Shown here piece by piece: positions 20,285 to 30,095 of a DNA stretch of 64,000 nucleotides. The number at the start of each line of letters is the position of its first letter. Position 1 is the stretch's first letter. A program made the translations under genes and the position numbers. Under the pieces are notes generated by a model. The model made no database searches and had not been told where the DNA came from. It saw nothing but the letters and a program-made list of their open reading frames with translations. The stretch comes from Bordetella genomosp. 13 (GTDB lineage: Bacteria; Pseudomonadota; Gammaproteobacteria; Burkholderiales; Burkholderiaceae_B): contig NZ_CP021111.1 in NCBI RefSeq assembly GCF_002119665.1, positions 3,844,001 to 3,908,000 of the forward strand, in the 5' to 3' direction.

Positions 20285-21882
20285 CCGCCAACGCTCAATC
20301 CGCCCTCACCTTCGACGACGTGCGCACCGCCCTGCTTCAGGGCCGCGAGATCGCGCTGATCGACGTGCGCGAAGAAGACCCCTTTGCGCAGGCCCATCCG
20401 CTGTGGGCCGCCAACTTCCCGCTGTCGCGACTCGAGCTCGACGCATGGGAACGCATTCCCAGACGCGACACGCTGACCGTGGTCTACGGCCACGACGACT
20501 CGGGCGACCTGGCGCCGCGCGCCATCACGGTATTGCGCTCGCTGGGCTATACCGACGTGCATGCGCTCGAAGGCGGACTGGAAGGCTGGCGCGCCGCCGG
20601 CGGCGAGCTGTTCCGCGACGTGAACGTGCCCAGCAAGGCCTTCGGCGAACTCGTGGAGGCCGAACGCCACACGCCCTCGCTCAGCGCGCAAGAGGTCAAG
20701 CAGCTGATCGACGAGGGAGCCGATGCCGTCATCGTGGACGCGCGCCGCTTCGACGAATACCACACGATGAGCATCCCCACCGCCACCAGCGTGCCGGGCG
20801 CCGAACTGGTGCTGCGCATCCGCGAACTGGCGCCCGATGCCGCCACGCGCGTCATCGTCAACTGCGCCGGCCGCACACGCAGCATCATCGGCACGCAGTC
20901 GCTGGTGAACGCGGGCATACCCAACCCCGTGGCCGCCCTGCGCAACGGCACCATAGGCTGGACGCTGGCGGGCCAGCAGCTGGACCGCGGCGCCGGCCGG
21001 CGCCATCCCGACGCGCGTCCCGAGACGCGCGCCACGGCGCAGGCGGATGCGCGCCGCGTGGCGGATCGTGCCGGCGTGCGCCGCATCTCGCTGGACGACA
21101 TCGGCAGCCTGCAGGAGCCGGGCCGCACGCTGTATCGCTACGACGTGCGCACGCCTGATGAATACCTGGCCGGCCACCTGCCCGGTTTCGCATCCGCGCC
21201 GGGCGGCCAGTTGGTGCAGGAGACCGACCACAACGCGCCCGTGCGCGGCGCCCGGCTGGTGTTGGCGGACGACGACGGCGTGCGCGCTTCGATGAGCGCC
21301 TCGTGGCTGGCGCAGATGGGCTGGGAAGTCTATGTGCTCGACCCCATTCCGGACGCCAGCCGCTACGTGCCCGGTCCGTGGAAGCGTGCGCAGCCGGAGC
21401 CCCCGGAGGTGCGGACCGTCGATGCTGCCGCACTGGCCGGCTGGCTGGCCGAAGGTCCGCAGGACACGCAGGTGCTCGACTTCACGACGGGCGTGAACTA
21501 CGTGAAGGCCCACATCCCCGGCGCATGGTTCGCGCTGCGCGCGCAGCTGGCGCAGGCGCTGCAGGCCGTGCAGCCGCGTCCGCGCCGCTACGTGTTCACC
21601 TGCGGATCGAGCCTGCTGGCGCGTTTCGCCGCGCGAGACGCCGCCGCGCTCACCGACATTCCGGTGTACGTGCTGGAAGGCGGCAATGCCGCCTGGATCG
21701 CCGCTGGGCGCCCCACCGAAAGCGGCGAAACGCGCCTGGCCTCGCCGCGCATCGATCGCTACCGCCGTCCATACGAAGGCACGGACGCGCCGCGCGAAGC
21801 GATGCAGGGCTACCTGGACTGGGAATTCGGCCTGGTGGAACAACTGGGCCGCGACGGCACGCACGGCTTCCGGGTGATCTGA
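20281..21882 (+). CDS. Four-domain rhodanese-like sulfurtransferase
   Basis: 533 residues made of four rhodanese modules in tandem. Module 2 (about 135-245) has the active Cys195 in NCAGRTRS, and module 4 (about 375-495) has Cys441 in FTCGSSLLAR. Module 1 (VVYGHDDSGD) and module 3 (LVLADDDGVR) have no Cys at this site and should be inactive. Typical enzymes have one or two modules. Coupled to the thiol dioxygenase by an ATGA overlap. Confidence 0.9.
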   Translation: MTANAQSALTFDDVRTALLQGREIALIDVREEDPFAQAHPLWAANFPLSRLELDAWERIPRRDTLTVVYGHDDSGDLAPRAITVLRSLGYTDVHALEGGLEGWRAAGGELFRDVNVPSKAFGELVEAERHTPSLSAQEVKQLIDEGADAVIVDARRFDEYHTMSIPTATSVPGAELVLRIRELAPDAATRVIVNCAGRTRSIIGTQSLVNAGIPNPVAALRNGTIGWTLAGQQLDRGAGRRHPDARPETRATAQADARRVADRAGVRRISLDDIGSLQEPGRTLYRYDVRTPDEYLAGHLPGFASAPGGQLVQETDHNAPVRGARLVLADDDGVRASMSASWLAQMGWEVYVLDPIPDASRYVPGPWKRAQPEPPEVRTVDAAALAGWLAEGPQDTQVLDFTTGVNYVKAHIPGAWFALRAQLAQALQAVQPRPRRYVFTCGSSLLARFAARDAAALTDIPVYVLEGGNAAWIAAGRPTESGETRLASPRIDRYRRPYEGTDAPREAMQGYLDWEFGLVEQLGRDGTHGFRVI

Positions 21883-21893
21883 CAAAAGCCGCG

Positions 21894-21926
21894 GCGGCCC
21901 GCGCTGCGACTGGCGCAGCGGGCCGC
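21894..21926. terminator. Strong hairpin between convergent genes
   Basis: Left arm GCGGCCCGCGCTGCG and right arm CGCAGCGGGCCGC pair with a two-base bulge. It lies between the rhodanese stop and the reductase stop and could end transcription from both sides. A T run is lacking, so its strength as an intrinsic terminator is uncertain. Confidence 0.5.
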
Positions 21927-21978
21927 CCTGCAGGCTACGCCGCGCCGACCTGCCGCAGACAGCTGCGCGCAGGCCGCA

Positions 21979-23394
21979 TCATTCCGGATCCGACAACTCC
22001 CCCAGCAGCGTGGGCACCAGCTCCGACACCGTGGGATGAATGGCCATGGTCTGCTGCAGGCGCCTGTACGACCCGCCCGCCGCCATGGCGGCGAGCACCT
22101 GGTGCACGGCCTCGTCGCCGCCCGGCCCCAGGATGGCGGCGCCCAGTATTTCCTCCGTCTCGGCGTCGACGACGATGCGCATCGACCCCTGGGTCTCGCC
22201 CTTCTCGATGGCGCGCGCCACTCGCGTCATGGGCCGCACGCCCACGCGCACCCTGCAGCCGGCCGCCCGCGCCTGGGCAACGGTCATGCCCACTCGACCC
22301 AGCGGCGGATCGATGTACAGCGCGTAGGCGGGGATGCGATCGCGCAGCGAGCGCGACGCCCCATCCAGCAGGTTCGCCGCGACGATCTCGAAATCGTTGT
22401 ACGAGGTGTGCGTGAAGGCGCCGCGGCCATTGCAGTCCCCCAGCGCCCACACCCCCTCTACATTGGTGCGCAGCTCGTCGTCCACCGTGATGTAGCCCAC
22501 CTTGTCGGTGGCGATGCCCGCACGGTCCAGGCTTAGATCATCGGTGTTGGGCCGGCGACCCGTGGCCACCAATACATGACTGCCCGATATCTCGCGCGAC
22601 AGTCCATCGGCGGCGCCGACGCGCACCGCCACACCATCGGCATGGGGCAGCAACTGCATGTCGCGCGCGTCCAGTTCCACCACAATGCCCTCGGCCTCGA
22701 GGATCGACCGTATCTGGTCGGACACCTCCGCGTCTTCGCGGCCGACCAGCCTCGAGCCCCTCTCGATCACCGTCACGGCGGCGCCGAAGCGGCGATAGAT
22801 CTGCGCAAACTCCAATCCCACATAACTGCCGCCGATCACGACCAGGTGGCGCGGCACCTCGTGCAGCGACAGCATGTCCGAACTCGTCAGGCAGGGCAGG
22901 TCCTTCGCGGCGAGGCTGTCCGGCACCACGGCCCGGGCGCCCACGTTGATGAAGATCCGGTCGGCACTGAGCAGTCGGTCGTCCACCCGCACCTGCCGCG
23001 GCCCTTCGAAGCGGGCATGGCCGCGGATCAAGGTGCAGTTCTCCATGCCCTGCAGCCATTCCTCCAGGCCCGAACGGCTGTTCTGCACGATCTGATGGAC
23101 CCGTCGGCACACGGCCCGCAGGTCCACGCGCGGCGGCACGGGCAGCTCCAAGCCATATTCTGCTGCGCGCGCGGCCTGCCGCGCGACGTAGGCGCTGGCC
23201 ACCATGGCCTTGGTAGGCGTGCATCCCACGTTGACGCAGGTGCCGCCAACCAGCTTGCGCTCGATCACCGCCACTTTCATGCCGGCCTGTGCCAGCCGGC
23301 CGGCCAGGGCCGGCGAGGCCTGGCCCGTGCCGATGATGATGGCGTCGTAGGCCTGGGACGCGGTTGCGCGCGAGGATTGATCTGAGCCGTTCAT
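21979..23394 (-). CDS. FAD-dependent pyridine nucleotide-disulfide oxidoreductase, mercuric reductase-like
   Basis: 471 residues from the ATG at 23394. The FAD fold starts DAIIIGTGQASPALAGRLAQ, and the redox pair is Cys53 and Cys58 in GGTCVNVGC. A second nucleotide fold has HLVVIGGSYVGLEFAQIY, and the C-terminal dimer domain has IHPTVSELVP. It lacks the N-terminal metal-binding domain and the C-terminal Cys pair of MerA, so mercury reduction is unlikely. The true disulfide or metal substrate is unknown. Confidence 0.85.
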   Translation of the reverse strand: MNGSDQSSRATASQAYDAIIIGTGQASPALAGRLAQAGMKVAVIERKLVGGTCVNVGCTPTKAMVASAYVARQAARAAEYGLELPVPPRVDLRAVCRRVHQIVQNSRSGLEEWLQGMENCTLIRGHARFEGPRQVRVDDRLLSADRIFINVGARAVVPDSLAAKDLPCLTSSDMLSLHEVPRHLVVIGGSYVGLEFAQIYRRFGAAVTVIERGSRLVGREDAEVSDQIRSILEAEGIVVELDARDMQLLPHADGVAVRVGAADGLSREISGSHVLVATGRRPNTDDLSLDRAGIATDKVGYITVDDELRTNVEGVWALGDCNGRGAFTHTSYNDFEIVAANLLDGASRSLRDRIPAYALYIDPPLGRVGMTVAQARAAGCRVRVGVRPMTRVARAIEKGETQGSMRIVVDAETEEILGAAILGPGGDEAVHQVLAAMAAGGSYRRLQQTMAIHPTVSELVPTLLGELSDPE

Positions 23395-23498
23395 CGTCTG
23401 CCCTTCCCTGCCGTGGCGTGCCGGAAAAAGCCAGTGTAGGACCGGGCGAGCGCGAAATCGGTTGCCATGTGCAACCGGTGCGGCGCCCCTTCGGACGG

Positions 23499-24647
23499 CT
23501 AGTCGTCGGCCGCGACGGGCACCACGGGCCGCGCGTCCGGAACCGCGGAAGCCGGCGTTGCCATCGGCTCGCCGTTGCCATCCGGACATACCGGTCCGGG
23601 CTTGGCCTCTTGCTCCACCCAGCGCGAGCGGTCGGCGCCGCTGGGCAGCGGCGCGGCGGGCGCCTCGATCCAGGCCGCCACGTCGCTCCAGACCGTCGCG
23701 GCGCAGCGATCACGCAGCAGCATGTGATAACCGCGGGAATAGACGGCCTGGCGCACCGGCGACCCGGCCGAGCGCGCATCGAGCCGCGCCAGCGACTCGG
23801 ATACCGACTTGCGGTCCAGCACCTGTTCATGCTGCCCATACAGCACAAGCACCGGCAGATCGCCGGGCAGGCGGTCCAGGTCTTCGTACGCGCTCGTCAT
23901 CAGGTCGACCAGCCCGCTGACCGCATCCACGCGCGTGCGCCGGAGCACCAGCGGGTCGCTGGCCAGCGCGCGCAGCATCTCGATGTTGTCGGAGGGCACG
24001 ATCTTCAAGCCCGCCGGCGGTTCCAGCTTCATGCCCGGCACGGTCTGGTAGGCGGCCCACAGCGTCAGGCGGTAGAGCGCGCTCATGGTCTGCCTGCCCC
24101 ACAAGGCCGGCGCGGACAGGATAGCGCCATCGATGCGCTGCGCCAGCGGCTTGCCGCCCGGGCCCGGCTGGGCAAGCGCCGAGATCACCACGGCGCCGCC
24201 CATGCTTTCGCCCAGCACGTACAGCGGCACGCCGGGATGGCGGGCGGCGATGGCGTCCACGGCGGCGCTGAGGTCGGCCGCCATGGTCGAGGTGTCCGAC
24301 CAGATGCCCGGCTGCGGCGCGCGGCCGAAGCCGCGCTGGTCGTAGGCATAGGTGGCGATGCCCAGGCGCGACCAATACTCCCCCGGCATCTGGAAGGCGT
24401 TGGAATAGTCGTTCATGCCGTGCAGCGCCAGGATGACCGCGCGCGGCGGGCCGGGCGGCAGCCAGGCGCGCAGCGGCAGCACGGCGGCGTCGGGCGCCAG
24501 CAGGGCCTGGCCATCGATGCTCGGGGCCCGCACCACCGGTCCCATGGGTTGATGGGTGGCCGTGCACCCCGCCAGCAGCGACAGAGCAAGCAGGGCTGAA
24601 GCAGACCGGAGACTGCCGGCGAACTTGCGAAGGGGATATCTATGCAC
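23499..24647 (-). CDS. Lipoprotein alpha/beta hydrolase, monoacylglycerol lipase-like
   Basis: About 382 residues from a GTG at 24647; a TTG at 24668 is the other choice. A lipobox LSLLAGC ends the signal peptide, so the protein is probably anchored in a membrane. The serine hydrolase core has ILALHGMNDYSNAF, the nucleophile elbow VLGESMGGAV, and the His near the end in RGYHMLLRDR. Divergent from the phytochrome gene. Confidence 0.82.
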   Translation of the reverse strand: MHRYPLRKFAGSLRSASALLALSLLAGCTATHQPMGPVVRAPSIDGQALLAPDAAVLPLRAWLPPGPPRAVILALHGMNDYSNAFQMPGEYWSRLGIATYAYDQRGFGRAPQPGIWSDTSTMAADLSAAVDAIAARHPGVPLYVLGESMGGAVVISALAQPGPGGKPLAQRIDGAILSAPALWGRQTMSALYRLTLWAAYQTVPGMKLEPPAGLKIVPSDNIEMLRALASDPLVLRRTRVDAVSGLVDLMTSAYEDLDRLPGDLPVLVLYGQHEQVLDRKSVSESLARLDARSAGSPVRQAVYSRGYHMLLRDRCAATVWSDVAAWIEAPAAPLPSGADRSRWVEQEAKPGPVCPDGNGEPMATPASAVPDARPVVPVAADD

Positions 24648-24842
24648 GAAAGCGATGCCGGCGGGCAATGAAGTGCCGCCAGTATAGGCAATAACACGTG
24701 CGCACCGGGGCGATGGCGATTGCCGCCACGGGTGTGCCGATGGCGCGGTTCGGCATGCGGATATGTAACCCTGGCTGACACAGGCGCGGTGGTATCTTCT
24801 GATACTCTTTTATGCAACGTCCAACGCAGGGGTCTGGCAACG

Positions 24843-27071
24843 GTGCAAGCACATGGAACTTCGTCTTCGGCCAACCTGGATCTGAATCAGTGCGCGCGGG
24901 AACCCATACGCATTCCCGGCGCCATCCAACCCTACGGCGCACTGATGGTACTGGACGCGCAAGACCTGCGCATCATCACCGCCAGCGCCAACAGCAGCGA
25001 GATCCTTTGCCACGCAGTCACCCCTGGCGAAACGCTTGCACGATCCGACGACGACGGCTGGAACGAGGCACTGGACACCATCCGGGCCTGGGCCGGCGGC
25101 GACGGCGAGGCGCTCAGCTTCACCGTCCACGTACGCGACCGGCCGCTCTACGTGTCGGGCTCGCGCGGGCCGCAGGGCCTGGTGGTGGAATTCGAACCCG
25201 TCCAGGCCCACACCCCCGCCACGCTGGACGCGCTCTATCCCGAACTGCGCACGTTGCTCGATGAATTCGACCCGGCGGGCGATCCCGAATTGATCCTGCA
25301 GCGCACCGCGGCCGAACTGCGCCGCCTGACGGGTTTCGACCGCGTCCTGGTCTACCGTTTCGATAGCGACGGCCATGGCACCGTGGTGGCCGAGGACAAC
25401 AACGGCGTGCTGCCGGTGTATCTGAATCACCGTTTCCCCGCCTCCGACATCCCGCGCCAGGCGCGCGAACTGTACTGCCTGAACCGCATCCGCCTGATTC
25501 CGGACGCCGGCTATGCGCCGGTGCCGCTCGATCCGCCCTTCATCGGCCCGGACAATGCGCCGGTCGACCTTACCTACGCCACCTGGCGCAGCGTCTCGCC
25601 CATCCATCTCGAGTACATGCGCAACATGGGCACGATGTCGTCGATGTCGGTGTCGCTGGTGATCGACGGCGAACTGTGGGGCCTGCTGTCGTGCCACAGC
25701 GCCGGTCCGCACTACGTGCAGCCGCAGGTGCGCGCCGCCAGCGAGTTTCTGGGGCGCATCGTGGCGCACCAGATCGGCGCCAACGAACGCATCGCCGAAC
25801 ACGCCCACCGCATCGAACTGAAGAAAGTCGAGGTCGAACTGGTCGAGCTGCTGTCGCGCGCGCCCACCCTGCAGGAAGGTTTCAAGGAACGCTCGCCCGC
25901 CTGGATGTCGCTGCTGCAGGCCCAGGGCGCGGCGCTGGTCTGGCAGGACGAGGTCTGGACCATCGGCAATACGCCTTCGAAACCGCAGATCGAGAATATT
26001 GTCGACTGGCTGACCGAACACGACGTCGAGCAGGCCTACGCCACCGAGCATCTCGCGGGCGAATGGCCCGAGGCCGAGGCCTTCGCCGACGTGGCCAGCG
26101 GGCTGGCCGCGGCTTCCATCTCGGCATTGCACCGCAGTTACCTGCTGTGGTTCCGGCCGCAGGTGGTGCATACCGTCAATTGGCGCGGCAATCCGCACAA
26201 GTCCGTCGATCCGGTCTCGGGCCGCCTGCATCCCCGCAAGTCCTTCGACATCTGGCGGGAAGAGGTGCGCAATCGCGCCATCCCGTGGCGCCGCTCCGAG
26301 ATCGATGCGCTGGTGGACTTCCGCAACGTGGTGGTCAACCTGATTCTCAAGCGCGCCGAAGAACGCGCCGAACTCACCGAGCAGCTCGAGCGCAGCAACG
26401 TCGAGCTCGAGTCCTTCTCGTACTCTGTCTCGCACGACCTGCGCGCGCCGTTCCGGCACATCGCGGGTTTTGCCGAACTGCTCAAGCGCCGCGAGGGCCA
26501 GCTCGACGACACGTCGACCCACTACATCGACAACATCGTTCGTGCCGCCGTGACCGCGGGCCGCCTGGTCGACGACCTGCTGCGCTTCTCGCACCTGGGC
26601 CGCGCGGCCCTGGCGCCGCAGAAGGTGGACATGAACAAGATGGTTGCCGAGGTGCGCCAGGCGGTCGAGCTCAGCCTGCCCGATGTGCGGCCGACGTGGG
26701 ACATCGCGCCGCTGCCGCCCTCGTACGGCGATGTGAAGTACATACGCCAGGTCTGGTACAACCTGATGGAGAATGCGGTCAAGTATTCCAGCCTGAAGGA
26801 TAAGCCGACGATCCGCATCACCGGTTCCGACAGCGGCTCGCTCACGATCTACTGCATCGAGGACAATGGCGTCGGTTTCGACATGGCGTACGTCGGCAAG
26901 CTGTTCGGCGTATTCCAGCGCCTGCACAATCACGACGACTTCGAGGGCACGGGCATCGGCCTGGCGCTGTCCAAGCGCATCGTCGAAAAGCACGGCGGCT
27001 GGATCAAGGGCGAAGGGGTCGTCGACCACGGCGCCCGGTTTTATTTCGCGCTACCGCGCAATGAGTCTTGA
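24843..27071 (+). CDS. Bacteriophytochrome histidine kinase
   Basis: Red/far-red light sensor kinase; 742 residues from a GTG at 24843 that follows an AGGGG site. PAS domain: Cys17 in NQCAREPIRIPG is the biliverdin attachment site. GAF: PASDIP with Asp202 and His255 in SPIHLEYMRNMG, the residues around the chromophore. A PHY domain follows, then the kinase with His531 in SHDLRAPFRH, N box NLMENAVKYSS and G boxes. First gene of an operon with two further signalling genes. No heme oxygenase gene for biliverdin is in this window. Confidence 0.93.
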   Translation: MQAHGTSSSANLDLNQCAREPIRIPGAIQPYGALMVLDAQDLRIITASANSSEILCHAVTPGETLARSDDDGWNEALDTIRAWAGGDGEALSFTVHVRDRPLYVSGSRGPQGLVVEFEPVQAHTPATLDALYPELRTLLDEFDPAGDPELILQRTAAELRRLTGFDRVLVYRFDSDGHGTVVAEDNNGVLPVYLNHRFPASDIPRQARELYCLNRIRLIPDAGYAPVPLDPPFIGPDNAPVDLTYATWRSVSPIHLEYMRNMGTMSSMSVSLVIDGELWGLLSCHSAGPHYVQPQVRAASEFLGRIVAHQIGANERIAEHAHRIELKKVEVELVELLSRAPTLQEGFKERSPAWMSLLQAQGAALVWQDEVWTIGNTPSKPQIENIVDWLTEHDVEQAYATEHLAGEWPEAEAFADVASGLAAASISALHRSYLLWFRPQVVHTVNWRGNPHKSVDPVSGRLHPRKSFDIWREEVRNRAIPWRRSEIDALVDFRNVVVNLILKRAEERAELTEQLERSNVELESFSYSVSHDLRAPFRHIAGFAELLKRREGQLDDTSTHYIDNIVRAAVTAGRLVDDLLRFSHLGRAALAPQKVDMNKMVAEVRQAVELSLPDVRPTWDIAPLPPSYGDVKYIRQVWYNLMENAVKYSSLKDKPTIRITGSDSGSLTIYCIEDNGVGFDMAYVGKLFGVFQRLHNHDDFEGTGIGLALSKRIVEKHGGWIKGEGVVDHGARFYFALPRNES

Positions 27072-27572
27072 ATGGAAAAAATGAAAGAACTGCGCCCCAT
27101 ATTGCTTGTGGAGGATAGCGCCAACGACGTCGAACTGACGCTGGCCGCGCTGGCGCAGTGCAATATCGCCAACGAGGTCGTGGTCGTGCGCGACGGCGCC
27201 GAGGCCCTGGACTATGTATACCAGACCGGCATCCACGCCAATCGCGCGCCGGGCGAACCCGCCGTCATCCTGCTCGACCTGAAGCTGCCCAAGATAGACG
27301 GCCTCGAGGTGCTGGCGCGCCTGAAGGCCGACCCTCGACACCAGCAGATCCCGGTGGTGATGCTGACCTCGTCGCGCGAAGAGCGCGACGTGGTGCGCAG
27401 CTATCGTCTCGGGGTGAACTCGTTCGTCGTCAAACCGGTGGAATTCACCGAGTTTTTCGACGCCATCCGCAACCTGGGCATGTTTTGGGCCATCCTGAAC
27501 CAACCGCCTCCCATGTACCTCGAACGCACTGCGCCCAGCAAACCCAAACGCAGGTCCTCGGAAGTGCCGTGA
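27072..27572 (+). CDS. Response regulator of the phytochrome partner type
   Basis: 166 residues of a single receiver domain without an output domain. Acidic pocket LLVEDSANDVE, phosphoacceptor Asp69 in ILLDLKLPK, then MLTSSREERD and the Lys of VVKPVEF. The long loop DYVYQTGIHANRAPGEPA is typical of Rcp1-like regulators paired with phytochromes. It begins directly after the phytochrome stop. Confidence 0.92.
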   Translation: MEKMKELRPILLVEDSANDVELTLAALAQCNIANEVVVVRDGAEALDYVYQTGIHANRAPGEPAVILLDLKLPKIDGLEVLARLKADPRHQQIPVVMLTSSREERDVVRSYRLGVNSFVVKPVEFTEFFDAIRNLGMFWAILNQPPPMYLERTAPSKPKRRSSEVP

Positions 27573-30064
27573 CCGTCCTGATCCTGGAAGACGACGACCT
27601 GGACGCCGAGCTGATCCAGTTCCAGCTCGGCGAGGCGCTGCCCGACGTCGCGGTGCGGCGCGCCAGCAATCGTCGCGACTACGAGGCCGTCCTGCGCGAG
27701 GGCGGCATCAGCCTGGTCGTGTCCGACTTCTCGCTGCCGGACATCGACGGCTGGGCGGCGCAGCGCATGGCGCGCGAGCTGGCGCCCGAGGCGCCCTTCA
27801 TCTTCGTGTCCGGCTTCATCGGCGAAGAAGTGGGCGTCAAGGCGCTGAAGGAAGGCGCCACCGACTATGTGCTGAAAGAGCGCCTCGAGCGCCTGGGCGC
27901 CGCGGCGCGGCGCGCACTGCTCGAGGCCGAAGACCGGCGCGCGCGCAAGCGCGCTGAGGAAGCCCTGCGCGACAGCGAAGAGCGTTTCCGTACGCTGGCC
28001 GACAGCGCCCCCGCCCTGATCTGGGAAACCGACGAACAGGGCGACATGATCTTCACCAACCGCCACTTCGAGGCCATGTTCGGCATGCCCGCCGGCACCA
28101 TGCTGGGCCAGGGATGGCAGCGCACCGTCGACGGCCGCGACCTTCCGCTGGTGCTGGCCGAGATGCGGCACGCCACGCGCGAGCGACGCGAATTCCAGAT
28201 GGAAATGCGCGTGGTGGACCGCAACGGCGACCTGCGGTGGCTGCACTGCAAGGGCGTGCCGCGCATCGACCGCAGCGGCCGCTTTCTCGGCCTGCTCGGC
28301 ACCAATGTCGACGTCACAGAGACCAAGCGGGCGCGCGACGAGCTCGAGCACATGGTGGCCGCGCGCACCGCCGAGCTGCTGCGCACCAACGAACGCCTGC
28401 TGCAGGAGATGCAGCAGCGCGCCGATGCCGAAAGCGCTCAGCGCAGCGCCGAAGAACAGTTGCGCCAGGCGCAGAAAATGGAGGCCTTCGGCCAGCTGAC
28501 CGGCGGCGTCGCGCACGACTTCAACAACTTCCTTACGGTGATCCTGGGCAATCTCGAGACCCTGGAACGCACGCTGGCCGGCATGCCCGCCGGCCGCACG
28601 GCCACCGCGCTGGCGCATGCCAAGCTGGGCGCGCAGCGCGCCGCGGCCCTCACGCAGCGCCTGCTTTCCTTCGCGCGGCGCCAGCCGCTGCAGCCGCGCC
28701 GCATCGACCTGAACAGCCTGGTCTCCGACACCATCGAAATCCTGACGCGCACGCTGGGCGAGCACGTCGAGGTGCACACCGAACTGTCCGCCGACCTGTG
28801 GGACACGCTGATCGATCCGCACATGCTGGAAAGCGCGCTGGTGAACCTGGCGGTGAACTCGCGCGACGCCATGCCCGACGGCGGCATCATCCGCATCCGC
28901 ACCTGCAATGCAGAGTTCGGCCAGGACGACGCACAGGCCGCCGGCATGCTGCCGGGCCAGTACGTGCAGATCAGCCTGTCCGACACCGGCACCGGCATTC
29001 CGCCCGAGCTGCTGGACAAGGTCTTCGAGCCCTTCTTCACCACGAAGGACATCGGCGTGGGCACGGGGCTGGGCCTGAGCCAGGTCTACGGCTTCGTCAA
29101 GCAATCGGGCGGCCACGTGCACATCGACAGCACCGTGGGCGCCGGCACGATCGTGCATCTGTTCCTGCCTCGCCAGGCCGCGCAGAACCACCGCGAGGTG
29201 GAGACGCACCACGACGGCCAGGCCCGCCATGCGGCGCCGGGCGAGGTCGTCCTGGTAGTGGAAGACAACGCCAGCGTGCGCGCGCATTCCACCCGCATCC
29301 TGGAAGACCTGGGCTATCGCGTGCTGGAGGCGGCGGATGGCCCGGCCGCGCTGGACCAGATCCGCCGACACGACGACATCTCGCTGCTGTTCACCGACGT
29401 GGGCCTGCCCAAGGGCATGAACGGCCGCGAACTGGCCGAAGCGGCCCGCGAGCTGCGGCCCGGCCTGCCCGTGCTGTACACCTCGGGCTATGCCGAAGGC
29501 GCGCTTACCCACGGCGGCCAGTTGCCGCCTGGCGTGGACCTGCTGCCCAAGCCCTTCTCGTTCGTGGACCTGGCCAACCGCATCCGCGACATCCTCGACC
29601 GCCAGGCCCCGGCGGCCGTCGATGAAGATCCGCCGGCCGAAGCGGCCCGCGCCTCTGCCGCGGCCACCGGCGGCGCGCCGTACGAGGGCCAGGCCCGCAT
29701 CCTGCTGGTCGAGGACGAAGAACTGGTCCGCATGCTGGCCGTGGACGGGCTGTCGGACCTCGGCTACGACGTGGCCGAGGCGGCCACGGGCGGCGACGCC
29801 CTGCGCCTGCTCGAGGCCGATCCGCAAGGGTTTCGCGGCGCCATCGTCGACATGGGCCTGCCCGACATGAAGGGCGAGGACCTCCTGCACGTGCTCGTCA
29901 CGCGCTATCCGGAACTCGCCATCGTCATCGCCAGCGGATACGGCCCGCAACTGGACGGCCAGCTGCCCAAGCACGGCAGGATGGTCTCGGTACAGAAGCC
30001 CTATCGGTTCGAGCAACTGGGTGACGCGCTGCGCCGATTGGGGGTGCAGGCCTCGGCAGGCTGA
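27569..30064 (+). CDS. Hybrid histidine kinase with three receiver domains
   Basis: 831 residues from a GTG whose GTGA overlaps the previous stop. Order: receiver 1 with Asp53 (VVSDFSLPDIDG), PAS domain about 140-260, coiled segment, kinase with His316 in GGVAHDFNNFLT and an ATPase domain, receiver 2 with Asp610 (FTDVGLPKGMNG), receiver 3 with Asp761 (IVDMGLPDMKG). It can receive phosphate at the N-terminus and pass it on at the C-terminus, so it is the likely second tier of the light signal. No DNA-binding output is present. Confidence 0.9.
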   Translation: MTVLILEDDDLDAELIQFQLGEALPDVAVRRASNRRDYEAVLREGGISLVVSDFSLPDIDGWAAQRMARELAPEAPFIFVSGFIGEEVGVKALKEGATDYVLKERLERLGAAARRALLEAEDRRARKRAEEALRDSEERFRTLADSAPALIWETDEQGDMIFTNRHFEAMFGMPAGTMLGQGWQRTVDGRDLPLVLAEMRHATRERREFQMEMRVVDRNGDLRWLHCKGVPRIDRSGRFLGLLGTNVDVTETKRARDELEHMVAARTAELLRTNERLLQEMQQRADAESAQRSAEEQLRQAQKMEAFGQLTGGVAHDFNNFLTVILGNLETLERTLAGMPAGRTATALAHAKLGAQRAAALTQRLLSFARRQPLQPRRIDLNSLVSDTIEILTRTLGEHVEVHTELSADLWDTLIDPHMLESALVNLAVNSRDAMPDGGIIRIRTCNAEFGQDDAQAAGMLPGQYVQISLSDTGTGIPPELLDKVFEPFFTTKDIGVGTGLGLSQVYGFVKQSGGHVHIDSTVGAGTIVHLFLPRQAAQNHREVETHHDGQARHAAPGEVVLVVEDNASVRAHSTRILEDLGYRVLEAADGPAALDQIRRHDDISLLFTDVGLPKGMNGRELAEAARELRPGLPVLYTSGYAEGALTHGGQLPPGVDLLPKPFSFVDLANRIRDILDRQAPAAVDEDPPAEAARASAAATGGAPYEGQARILLVEDEELVRMLAVDGLSDLGYDVAEAATGGDALRLLEADPQGFRGAIVDMGLPDMKGEDLLHVLVTRYPELAIVIASGYGPQLDGQLPKHGRMVSVQKPYRFEQLGDALRRLGVQASAG

Positions 30065-30095
30065 TCTCCTACCGACGTACCGGCATTTCCAGGAG

